Position numbers and translations under genes: made by a program
The notes under the pieces: generated by a model
The model's database searches: none
Told to the model about the DNA's origin: nothing
The model's input: only the letters and a program-made list of their open reading frames with translations
From: Actinoallomurus sp045806665
GTDB lineage: Bacteria; Actinomycetota; Actinomycetes; Streptosporangiales; Streptosporangiaceae
Assembly: GCA_045806665.1 (NCBI GenBank)
Contig: JBJMIW010000074.1
Span: 1 to 12,608 of the forward strand
Length of the DNA stretch: 12,608 nucleotides
Reading direction: 5' to 3'
In this document: piece by piece, positions 1-5,727 of the stretch
Numbering within the stretch: position 1 is the first letter of the stretch
Layout: each line of letters starts with the position of its first letter

Positions 1-514
1 CCACCACGTGCGGGCGCAGGGCGGTGGCCGGGTCGACGCCCATGCGTTCGGCGACGAGACGGGTCATCTCGGCGTGCTTCTTCTGGCCGTGCTCGAGGCT
101 GCTGCCGAAGACGGCCGGGCTGGACTCCATGAGCTGCCGGATGCAGCCGAACCGTTCGGGGTCGAAGCCGAACGCGCCGTCCTCGCAGGCGCGGATGACG
201 GAGACCGTCGCATGGCGGACCGCCGTGATGACCGGCTCGTCGGGCGGCCGGGCGATGAACGCCTCCTTGAGGGCGCCGAACTGCTCGTCCTGGAACGTCG
301 CGAGGACGTCCTCCTTGGACGCGAAGTAGCGGAAGAACGTCCGCGAGGACACGTCGACGGCGTCCGCGATCTCCTCGACCGTCGTCGCCTCGAACCCCTT
401 CTCCGCGAACAGCCGGAAAGCGCTGTCCACCAGCGCTTCGCGCGTGCGCTGCTTCTTGCGCTCACGACGGCCGGCCGTCGGAGAGCAAGCCTGAACAGCG
501 GGGGTCGCCTCCAT
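1..514 (-). CDS. TetR/AcrR-family transcriptional repressor (3' end cut by window edge)
   Basis: Translating the minus strand from ATG at 514 gives an open frame to the window edge: 171 residues with no stop, so the C-terminus is missing. After a basic arm (RRERKKQRTRE, residues 16-26) comes a classic TetR helix-turn-helix at about residues 27-71, with the hallmark stretch GFEATTVEEIADAVDVSSRTFF then RYFASKEDVL. The rest is the helical ligand-binding domain, which cannot be assigned to a ligand. The gene is divergent from an MFS drug-type exporter, the usual arrangement for a repressor that controls an exporter and itself. There is no Shine-Dalgarno before the ATG. A -10-like TACCCT ends 6 nt upstream, so the transcript is probably leaderless. 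The family call is secure from sequence; the link to the transporter is inference from layout. Confidence 0.93.
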   Translation of the reverse strand, partial: MEATPAVQACSPTAGRRERKKQRTREALVDSAFRLFAEKGFEATTVEEIADAVDVSSRTFFRYFASKEDVLATFQDEQFGALKEAFIARPPDEPVITAVRHATVSVIRACEDGAFGFDPERFGCIRQLMESSPAVFGSSLEHGQKKHAEMTRLVAERMGVDPATALRPHVV

Positions 515-520
515 GCCCGC

Positions 521-550
521 AGGGTAGCCGACGTTGGACAGGTCGGCCAA
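521..550 (-). promoter_or_regulatory. Predicted leaderless promoter of the TetR gene
   Basis: On the minus strand, TTGGCC (545-550) is followed after 18 bp by TACCCT (521-526), which ends 6 nt before the ATG at 514. Transcription would begin at or next to the start codon, which fits the lack of a ribosome-binding site. This is a consensus match by eye only. Confidence 0.45.
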
Positions 551-566
551 TAGCTTCCTTCGTACG

Positions 567-624
567 GTGACAGTCGTCACACGGAGACGATCGTCTCTTG
601 ACGACATCTGTCACAGCATGACAG
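567..624. promoter_or_regulatory. Operator-like inverted repeats in the tetR/MFS divergent region
   Basis: Three symmetric elements lie within 58 bp. They are GTGAC-agtc-GTCAC (567-580), the perfect 14-bp palindrome GAGACGATCGTCTC (584-597), and CTGTCA-cagca-TGACAG (608-624). The half-site TGACAG/CTGTCA occurs three times (568-573, 608-613, 619-624). The last repeat lies across the predicted spacer and -10 of the transporter promoter, a good position for repression. TetR proteins normally bind such palindromes between divergent genes. Which of the three is bound here is inference. Confidence 0.6.
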
Positions 625-625
625 T
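598..625 (+). promoter_or_regulatory. Predicted promoter of the MFS transporter gene
   Basis: TTGACG (598-603) is followed after 16 bp by GACAGT (620-625). This places transcription start around 632, leaving a leader of about 26 nt with GGAGG at 647-651, 6 nt before the ATG. The inverted repeat at 608-624 overlaps spacer and -10. Confidence 0.4.
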
Positions 626-657
626 TTGGGATCCGCACGAACTTACGGAGGCAGTTC

Positions 658-2247
658 ATGACGTCCCAAGCGACATTCGCGTCCCGACCGGGGGCGCGCG
701 AAAGGCCGGCCCGTCCTGGGCACGGCCATCCCTGGCTGACCCTGCTCGCCGTTGCGCTCGGCGTGATGATGGTCGGCCTGGACGCGACCGTCGTGTCGAT
801 CGCCAACCCGGCCATCGCCAAGGACCTGCACGCCGACCTGTCCGGTCTGCAGTGGGTCACCAACGGCTACCTGCTCGCGCTGGCCGTCACCCTGATTCCG
901 GCCGGGAAGATCGCCGACCGGTTCGGGCTCAAGCGCACGTTCCTCGCCGGAGTGATCGGCTTCGCGGTCGCCTCGGTGCTGGTCGGCGTATCCGGCGGCA
1001 TCGGCATGGTCATCGCGTGGCGGGTCGTGCAGGGCTTCGCCGGCGCGCTGCTGCAGCCCGCCAGCCTGGCGATCCTGCGCAACACCTTCCCGGCCGAGCG
1101 GCTGAACGCCGCGATCGGAATCTGGGGCGCCACCGTCGGCATCTCCATCGCCGGTGGCCCGATCGTCGGCGGCCTGCTCGTCCAGCACGTCAACTGGCAG
1201 TCGGTCTTCTTCCTCAACGCGCCGCTCGGCCTGGTCGCGCTCCTGGTCGGGCTGTGGGTGATCCGCGAGTCCCGCGACGAGGGGGCCGTCGGCTCGTTCG
1301 ACGTCGCCGGCGTGCTGCTGCTGTCGGGCGCGCTGTTCGCGCTGGTCTGGGGCCTGATCAAGGCGGGCACGTACGGCTTCGGCGACGCGGTGCCGCTGTG
1401 GTCGTTCGCCGCGTTCGCCGTCTTGATCATCGGTTTCGTCATCCGCGAGCTGCGGGCGGTCCATCCGATCCTGCCGATGAGCCTGTTCCGCTCGGCGTCG
1501 CTGTCGGCCGCGACGGGCCTCATCGTCCTCGGTGCCTTCGCCTTGTTCGGGACGATCTTCTTCATCACGCTGTACATGCAGCAGGTGCACGGAATGACTC
1601 CGGTGCAGGCGGGCGTCCGGATGCTGCCCATGACCGCGATCTTCATCGTGTCCTCGCCGCTGGGCGGTGCGCTGACCCAGCGGTTCGGGCCGCGCGTGCC
1701 GCTCGTCATCGGCATGGTCTTCACCGCGGGCGCGCTGTTCGGACTGTCCCGGATCGGGGTCGACGCCGCGTACAGCCAGATCTGGCCGTGGTTCATCCTC
1801 ATGGGCCTGGCCTTCGGCTTCATCCTCACCGCCGGAACCGAGGCGATCGTCGCGAACGCCCCCGTGCACCTGGCCGGGGTCGCGGGCGGCCTGCAGCAGA
1901 CCGCGTTCCAGGTCGGCGGCGTGCTGGGCACCTCGGTCCTCGGCACGATCCTGTCCAGCCGCGTCGGCAGCGTCCTCGTCGACCGGCTGACCGGCGCGGG
2001 GCTGCCCGCACCGGCGGCCCATCAGCTCACCGCCGCGAAGGACTACATCGCCCAGGGCGTCGCCCCGGTGCCCGCGGGCGCCCCGGGACCGGTCGCCAAG
2101 GCCATCACCACCGGCAGCCACCTCGCCTTCATGGACGGTTTCCAGACGTCCATGACGGTCGCCGCGGGCGTCGCGCTCGTGGCCGCGCTCGCCGCCCTCC
2201 TCGTACGACGCGGCGAGTCCCCGGTCGGGGGAGCCGTCGCCATCTGA
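658..2247 (+). CDS. MFS transporter, DHA2 (EmrB/QacA-like, 14-TM) drug:H+ antiporter family
   Basis: This 529-residue integral membrane protein probably exports a toxic or self-made compound using the proton gradient. The sequence shows motif D1 in TM1 (LDATVVSIANPAI, near residues 41-53), the loop motif A GKIADRFGLKR (83-93), and antiporter motif C in TM5 (GATVGISIAGGPIVGG), followed by NWQSVFFLNAPLGL. All are typical of the DHA2 branch, and the length fits 14 helices. The start is well supported by GGAGG six bases upstream of the ATG. It is divergent from a TetR repressor gene with operator-like repeats between, so expression is probably ligand-induced. The substrate cannot be told from sequence. 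Confidence 0.95.
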   Translation: MTSQATFASRPGARERPARPGHGHPWLTLLAVALGVMMVGLDATVVSIANPAIAKDLHADLSGLQWVTNGYLLALAVTLIPAGKIADRFGLKRTFLAGVIGFAVASVLVGVSGGIGMVIAWRVVQGFAGALLQPASLAILRNTFPAERLNAAIGIWGATVGISIAGGPIVGGLLVQHVNWQSVFFLNAPLGLVALLVGLWVIRESRDEGAVGSFDVAGVLLLSGALFALVWGLIKAGTYGFGDAVPLWSFAAFAVLIIGFVIRELRAVHPILPMSLFRSASLSAATGLIVLGAFALFGTIFFITLYMQQVHGMTPVQAGVRMLPMTAIFIVSSPLGGALTQRFGPRVPLVIGMVFTAGALFGLSRIGVDAAYSQIWPWFILMGLAFGFILTAGTEAIVANAPVHLAGVAGGLQQTAFQVGGVLGTSVLGTILSSRVGSVLVDRLTGAGLPAPAAHQLTAAKDYIAQGVAPVPAGAPGPVAKAITTGSHLAFMDGFQTSMTVAAGVALVAALAALLVRRGESPVGGAVAI

Positions 2248-2255
2248 CCGTCACC

Positions 2256-2287
2256 CGGGTACGGGCGGTCGCCACCGTCCGTACCCG
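2256..2287 (+). terminator. Strong hairpin after the MFS gene (terminator or attenuator)
   Basis: Bases 2256-2269 pair with 2274-2287 in a 14-bp stem (one G-U pair) around a four-base loop, starting 9 nt after the transporter stop. There is no U-run after it, as is common for actinobacterial hairpin terminators. It lies between the transporter and the next same-strand gene, so it may terminate or attenuate read-through. Confidence 0.6.
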
Positions 2288-2306
2288 CCTCCAACGGAGG
2301 TCGACC

Positions 2307-2711
2307 ATGACCCACGCGATGACGTTCCCGACGACCCCATTGGCCGCGAGCGGCTGGGAGCTGCGCGTCGGCCGCGGCAGCCGGCACCGCCCGGCCCTGG
2401 AGGTGCACACCGGTGACGGGCTCATCGACGTGGCCGTGGCCGGTGGCCGAGGCGCCGCGCTCATCCGCGGCGCCGTGCGCGGCAGGGACTGGTCCCTGGC
2501 GTGGGGCGAGCTGCCGCCCGGCGGCGAGGTGCTCGTGGAGTTCCACGGCAGGGGGTCGTCCGTGCTCAAGACCACCGCCGTGACGATCGCCGGCGCGTTC
2601 TGGGTGGCCGAGGTCCCCGGGCGGTACCGTTCCATCGTGGTCATCACCGCGGTCGACCGGGTCTCCGTCCGGCTGCGGCGGTTCCGGGAGGCTCGCCTGT
2701 CCCGGCGGTAA
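2307..2711 (+). CDS. Hypothetical protein, 134 aa
   Basis: The ATG at 2307 has GGAGG at 2296-2300 with 6-nt spacing, and the G/C-rich third positions support a real gene. I do not recognise the family. The product lacks signal peptide, transmembrane segment and cysteine. It alternates short hydrophobic strands (ELRVGRG, IDVAVAGG, EVLVEFHG, TAVTIAGAFWVAEV, RSIVVITAVDRVSVRLRRF), suggesting a small all-beta domain with a basic C-terminus (REARLSRR). It follows the MFS gene by 59 bp, with a strong hairpin between, so co-transcription is possible but may be attenuated. No function is proposed. Confidence 0.75.
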   Translation: MTHAMTFPTTPLAASGWELRVGRGSRHRPALEVHTGDGLIDVAVAGGRGAALIRGAVRGRDWSLAWGELPPGGEVLVEFHGRGSSVLKTTAVTIAGAFWVAEVPGRYRSIVVITAVDRVSVRLRRFREARLSRR

Positions 2712-2761
2712 GACAGGGCTGACGATCATCCGGTTGTCATCTTCCTCTAAGAAACAGCCCC

Positions 2762-2777
2762 TACGCTTTCACGCGTG
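2762..2777 (+). promoter_or_regulatory. Predicted leaderless start of the rhomboid-like gene
   Basis: A -10-like TACGCT (2762-2767) ends seven bases before the GTG at 2775, and no Shine-Dalgarno is visible upstream. A TTGTCA at 2734-2739 lies 22 bp upstream, too far for a normal -35 element, so the -35 is unresolved. Confidence 0.4.
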
Positions 2778-3488
2778 CACTCGATGCTCAGGCGCTATCC
2801 CCTGCCCATGCTGTTCATCGTGGCGTTCTGTGCCGTCTCCGCCGTGTACGCGTACGGACTGGGGCCGGACCAGCAGCGTGTGGTGGTCTCCACGACGGCG
2901 ACCAACCTGGTGAACCTCAGGAGCGACCCCTTCGGCACGATGGTCGCCTCGGCGTTCGTGGCCCAGGCCGTGCCGTGGATGTGGGTGGTCCTGGCGATCG
3001 TGGGGCTGTTCCCGGTGGCGCACCGCTTCGGCAACGTCCGGACGCTGGCACTGGTCGGCGCCGCTCAGGTGATCGGAACGCTGATCAGTGAGGGCCTGCT
3101 CGCCTGGCGGATCTCGACCGGCGCCATGCCCGCCTCCATGCGGTATCTCGACGACGTGGGCCCGTCCTACGTCATCGCCTCCGCCCTGGTCGCCACGATG
3201 CTGTACGGCGCCGAGCCGCTCGTACGGACGGCCCGGCACGGCCACTGGCTCTTCGACCGCGTGCCGAGTCGGTGGTGGCGCATCGGGGCGGGCCTGGCCC
3301 TGGCGTTCCTCGCCCCGCACCTGTTCAGCGGGCTGGACCGGCTGGGCGTCGCGGCCGTCGGACACCTCATCGCCATGCTCGTCGGCGCCGCCGTCGGCCT
3401 GATGTACGTCCGGCGCGAGCGCTCCGCCTCGAAGGACGACGACCCGGGAACCGGATCTCGTACGGACCTGGTCCTCAGCGAGGCCTGA
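2775..3488 (+). CDS. Rhomboid-like integral membrane protein
   Basis: This 237-residue protein has about six hydrophobic segments. It matches the actinobacterial rhomboid-like family by the pattern TTATNLVNLRSDPFGTMVASAF (residues 40-61), RFGNVRTLALVGAAQVIGTLISEG (84-107) and DDVGPSYVIASAL (126-138). In rhomboids the catalytic serine sits in a GxS motif in TM4 and the histidine in TM6. Here S131 in GPS and H197 in GHLIAMLVGAAVG are the plausible dyad, but activity is unproven because many family members look degenerate. The C-terminal ~25 residues are polar and probably cytoplasmic. The start is GTG at 2775, with ATG at 2784 as an alternative. The gene converges on the sigma-like gene over a shared hairpin. 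Confidence 0.8.
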   Translation: MHSMLRRYPLPMLFIVAFCAVSAVYAYGLGPDQQRVVVSTTATNLVNLRSDPFGTMVASAFVAQAVPWMWVVLAIVGLFPVAHRFGNVRTLALVGAAQVIGTLISEGLLAWRISTGAMPASMRYLDDVGPSYVIASALVATMLYGAEPLVRTARHGHWLFDRVPSRWWRIGAGLALAFLAPHLFSGLDRLGVAAVGHLIAMLVGAAVGLMYVRRERSASKDDDPGTGSRTDLVLSEA

Positions 3489-3492
3489 CCCC

Positions 3493-3517
3493 GAGCTGCG
3501 GGGGATCCCCGCGGCTC
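3493..3517. terminator. Bidirectional terminator hairpin between convergent genes
   Basis: An 11-bp stem (3493-3503 with 3507-3517, one G-U pair) encloses a three-base loop. It begins 4 nt after the rhomboid-like stop and runs into the stop codon of the opposing sigma-like gene (3516-3518). Symmetry and position suit a terminator used from both sides. Confidence 0.65.
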
Positions 3518-4739
3518 AGCGCTTGGGCTTCTTCGGGCCGGTCATATTCGGGGCCGGGATCGTGCTCGGCAAACCGGTGACCGGCGCCGGGAGGGGCGTC
3601 ACCGAGGACGTCGGCGCGGGGGTCGAGGGCCCGGACGCGGTCGGACCGGGCGTCGGAGTTCCGGACGGGGCCGGACTCGCCGGGGACGCGGGCGGGCGGC
3701 TCGCCGTCACCGTCGGCGACGGCCGTGCGGACGTGGCCGAGCCGGGGCGGGACGCGACGCCTGTGTTCGGCGCGGCCGGCGCACCACCGACAGGCGAGGA
3801 CCCGGGGCCCAGCGGCGCGGTGCCTCCGGAGGAGGAGCCGGGCCGGCTCGTCGGCGTCCCGTGGCGGACCAGCCGGCTGTGGTCGCCGACGTTGGAGGCC
3901 CCCTGATCGGGGCCGGCCGGCCAGATGAGGGTCGCCCCGATGACCGCCGCGGCGCACGCGGCCAGCGTGAGCGCCTCGGTGACCAGAGGGTTCCGCCGGC
4001 GTGGCTTGCGCCGGTGCCGGGTCGGTGCCGGGGTGGCCGGATCGACGATCCTCTGCTGCGGACGGGTCATCGCACCGGCCGGACCGAACAGCCCGTCGAG
4101 CGGGATGGGCAGCCCGTCGGCGTCCACGAGCAGCGCACCGGCCGCCGTCCGCTCGGCGGCGGCGCAGGTGGCGACCACCTGCTCCCGCAGCGACGCCGGC
4201 GGCTCGGCCGCCCGCCGGCTCACGAGTGCGTGCAGGCGTCCCTTCGCCAGCGCGGTCAGCAGCTCCTCGTCCGCGTCGGCGCCGGCCTCCAGCACGGTGA
4301 TGACGGCCTGCTCGAGCCGGCGACGCGCCATGCGGACCAGCAGCTCGGCGGTGTCGCTCGCCACTCCGATGACGCGTGCGAGGTCCTGGACCTCCAGCGC
4401 GTCCGTCAGCGCCAGCGCCTCCCGGTGCTCGGGACGCAACCGGGCCACGGCACGCTCGAACGGGGCCGATCCGGGGGCCGCCGGGACGGAACGGACCAGG
4501 GCTCCGCGGCGCAGGCACTCCGCCCGCGCCAGCGCGTACAGCCAGACCGGCAGCGTCTCGTCCGACGACGGGGCCTCGTCCGGGTGACGGGCGGCGGCGG
4601 CGAAGGCGTCCCGCACGACGCCGGCGGCCTCGTCGCCGACCATGCGGCGGCAGTAGGCGTGGATCCGCGCGCCATGCTCGTCGTAGAGCAGGCCGAAGAC
4701 CTCCGGCTCGCTGGCGCGTAGCGCCTCCGTCAGGGACAC
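3516..4739 (-). CDS. ECF-like sigma factor fused to a transmembrane helix and Pro/Ser/Thr-rich tail
   Basis: Residues ~14-78 resemble sigma region 2 (FGLLYDEHGARIHAYCRRMVGD, then PVWLYALARAECLRR). Residues ~93-148 resemble region 4 (ARLRPEHREALAL, DLARVIGVASDTAELLVRMARRRL). A linker and a basic patch (RHRRKPRRR) precede one hydrophobic helix at ~252-273. The last ~130 residues are low-complexity Pro/Ser/Thr/Gly, presumably outside the cell, ending PKKPKR. This resembles ECF groups with C-terminal membrane extensions, in which the tail may sense a signal; that role is inference. Region 2 looks weak, so DNA-binding or sigma activity is uncertain. I chose GTG at 4739 because GGAG lies 7 nt upstream; GTG at 4760 would add seven residues but has no ribosome-binding site. 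An IS remnant abuts its upstream region. Confidence 0.75.
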   Translation of the reverse strand: MSLTEALRASEPEVFGLLYDEHGARIHAYCRRMVGDEAAGVVRDAFAAAARHPDEAPSSDETLPVWLYALARAECLRRGALVRSVPAAPGSAPFERAVARLRPEHREALALTDALEVQDLARVIGVASDTAELLVRMARRRLEQAVITVLEAGADADEELLTALAKGRLHALVSRRAAEPPASLREQVVATCAAAERTAAGALLVDADGLPIPLDGLFGPAGAMTRPQQRIVDPATPAPTRHRRKPRRRNPLVTEALTLAACAAAVIGATLIWPAGPDQGASNVGDHSRLVRHGTPTSRPGSSSGGTAPLGPGSSPVGGAPAAPNTGVASRPGSATSARPSPTVTASRPPASPASPAPSGTPTPGPTASGPSTPAPTSSVTPLPAPVTGLPSTIPAPNMTGPKKPKR

Positions 4740-4772
4740 CCTTCGACTCCGTTCCAGCACGTAGGCCCGTTC

Positions 4773-4790
4773 TTACAAGTAAAGACAAGT
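4773..4790 (-). repeat. Short direct repeat and palindrome upstream of the sigma-like gene
   Basis: ACAAGT occurs at 4775-4780 and 4785-4790, exactly one helical turn apart. The first copy lies in the palindrome TTAC-AA-GTAA (4773-4782). On the minus strand the motif reads ACTTGT, about 35-50 nt upstream of the chosen start, so it may be a regulator site or part of the promoter. This is an A/T-rich island in GC-rich DNA. Confidence 0.4.
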
Positions 4791-4866
4791 TACCGGGTTC
4801 GTCCGCAGTGCTCCAGCCTTCAAGCTGGAGGTGAAGCGGACCATCCCGCGGAGCTGGGCAGGAAAA

Positions 4867-4893
4867 GCCGGTTCGCAGTCAAGGCGAACCGGC
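4867..4893 (+). other. Perfect 10-bp hairpin in the tnpB leader region
   Basis: GCCGGTTCGC (4867-4876) pairs perfectly with GCGAACCGGC (4884-4893) across a seven-base loop. A shorter symmetric CGGGTC-ca-GACCCG follows at 4901-4914. Both lie inside the element, between the left-end hairpin and tnpB. They may be part of the transposon end or a regulatory structure; I know no named RNA family to assign. Confidence 0.5.
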
Positions 4894-4954
4894 GTCTCGG
4901 CGGGTCCAGACCCGTCCAGTCCCGATACCCGCACCACCGGGCTGCAGGGCGCGG

Positions 4955-4971
4955 TAGAGTGCGGTGCCATG
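4955..4971 (+). promoter_or_regulatory. Predicted leaderless promoter of the tnpB remnant
   Basis: TAGAGT (4955-4960) ends eight bases before the ATG at 4969. No Shine-Dalgarno is present, consistent with a leaderless transcript. The -35 is not clear. Confidence 0.35.
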
Positions 4972-5121
4972 CAGTTACGGTACGCGTATCGCCTGGACCC
5001 GACTCCGGGACAGCGGATCGAGCTGGCCAAGGCGTTCGGGTGCGCGCGGGTGGTGTTCAACGACGGGCTGTGCGCCCGGCAGGACGCTCACGCCGCCGGG
5101 CTGCCGTACATCGGTGATGGC
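4969..5121 (+). pseudogene. tnpB: tnpB (IS605 OrfB / RNA-guided nuclease) N-terminal remnant
   Basis: The first 51 codons encode MQLRYAYRLDPTPGQRIELA, then KAFGCARVVFNDGLCARQDA and HAAGLPYIGDG. This is the conserved N-terminus of actinobacterial TnpB. Full proteins have roughly 370-400 residues. Here the sequence jumps within about 20 bp to the right-end hairpin, so the RuvC-like catalytic residues and zinc finger are gone. The frame stays open to 5334, through the right end and across the neighbouring dioxygenase gene on the other strand, but that extension is not TnpB sequence. Most of the omega-RNA scaffold, which overlaps the tnpB 3' end, would also be lost. The result is a dead gene within an otherwise end-intact element. 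Confidence 0.85.
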
Positions 5122-5144
5122 CGCATGAGGCGGCACGGACTGAA

Positions 5145-5166
5145 TCCCCAGCTTTCAGGCTGGGGA
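5145..5166 (+). repeat. Right-end (RE) subterminal hairpin of the IS605-type element
   Basis: TCCCCAGC pairs with GCTGGGGA across a six-base loop. GAAT ends at the foot and TCAA lies just downstream, the order seen at right ends of IS608-like elements. It also lies downstream of the opposing dioxygenase gene (stop at 5224) and could help stop its transcript. Confidence 0.75.
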
Positions 5167-5223
5167 GCGCGTCAACAGCGTGGCAAAAATCGACGCCAGA
5201 GGGGTTCCGTGGGTCAAGCCCGC

Positions 5224-5721
5224 TCACGCGGCGGGGTCGAGGGGGCGGAGCTCGTCGGCGTAGCTGACGGAGGCGCGGCGCATCACGCCGCTGTCGTCGA
5301 TGGAGTACTGCCCGAGGCGCCACAGCGGGGGTGAGTACGCGTGGATGGACACGCTGCGATCCGCCGAGCCGACCAGGCGGTGGATGTGCTCGGGCCCGAA
5401 GGAGAATGACGTGCCCGCCTCCACCTCGACCTCGACGTGCGCGCCGCCGATCCGCGGGTTGCACTCCATGAGGGCGCCGTCGACGACCGCGACCGCCCCG
5501 GAGGAGATGTCGTGATCGTGCCAGCCCGTGTCGCTCTCCGGGGTCCAGCACAGCAGCCACACGTCGACGTACTCGTCGCGGTGCAGCGACACGTAGTGGC
5601 GGTGGCCGTCGGGAAAATCGACCAGCTCGCGCCACGTCTCGGGACGCCCCGCCAGGTCGTCGACGAGCCGGCGAAGCTCCTGCCGGTCCAGGCTTCGTGC
5701 GGGGAGGGACTCGAAGGCCAA
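5224..5721 (-). CDS. Cysteine dioxygenase family protein (cupin)
   Basis: This 165-residue cupin probably oxidises L-cysteine to cysteine sulfinate with Fe(II) and O2 in the cytoplasm. The first metal motif is WHDHD (H68, H70) and the second is EHIHRL (H114). The SxHxY triad of type I enzymes is present as S125, H127 and Y129 in SVSIHAYSPPL. The position equivalent to the cross-linking cysteine of mammalian enzymes appears to be glycine, as is usual in bacteria. A 3-mercaptopropionate or other thiol dioxygenase is possible. The start must be TTG at 5721 or later, because the upstream gene's TGA lies in the same frame only two codons before it. GGAAAGGA about 10 nt upstream may serve as ribosome site. 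It is probably translationally coupled to the amidohydrolase. Confidence 0.88.
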   Translation of the reverse strand: MAFESLPARSLDRQELRRLVDDLAGRPETWRELVDFPDGHRHYVSLHRDEYVDVWLLCWTPESDTGWHDHDISSGAVAVVDGALMECNPRIGGAHVEVEVEAGTSFSFGPEHIHRLVGSADRSVSIHAYSPPLWRLGQYSIDDSGVMRRASVSYADELRPLDPAA

Positions 5722-5727
5722 CGGGGG

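Larger units (their letters stand above)
4794..5175 (+). mobile_element. Internally deleted IS200/IS605-type (tnpB-only) element, ~382 bp
   Basis: The left end has a hairpin (CTCCAGC-cttcaa-GCTGGAG, 4811-4830) 17 nt after TTAC (4790-4793). Outer arms GTCCGC/GCGGAC (4801-4806, 4836-4841) extend it. The right end has the hairpin at 5145-5166, preceded by GAAT (5142-5145) and followed after five bases by TCAA (5172-5175). In IS608-like elements TTAC is the left target, TCAA the right cleavage site and GAAT the right guide, so the right boundary is well supported. The left boundary is less certain, because the bases before the left hairpin do not match the IS608 guide. Between the ends are only a structured leader, the 5' end of tnpB and about 25 bp of right-end sequence. 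No tnpA is present, so movement would need help in trans. Confidence 0.75.

Noticed and set aside
643..2121. Long minus-strand open frame opposite the transporter
   Set aside because: Its low-complexity Asp/Arg/Gly/Gln-rich translation is typical of antisense frames in GC-rich genes, and the plus-strand MFS protein is unmistakable.
534..2711. A 725-codon open frame on the plus strand overlapping the transporter
   Set aside because: It is an Arg/Gly/Pro-rich shadow of the real MFS frame. Only its last 134 codons, from ATG 2307, have their own ribosome site and independent coding character.
5176..5195. Omega-RNA guide segment just outside the element's right end
   Set aside because: In complete elements the guide lies here, but nearly all of the scaffold is deleted, so a working guide RNA is not supported.
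5176..5223. Possible intrinsic terminator of the dioxygenase operon (short T-run on the minus strand near 5187-5191)
   Set aside because: No stable stem lies immediately before the T-run; the nearest strong hairpin is the transposon right end.
5122..5334. Continuation of the tnpB frame past the element's right end
   Set aside because: The residues after about codon 51 come from the right-end hairpin and from the reverse strand of the dioxygenase gene, not from TnpB.
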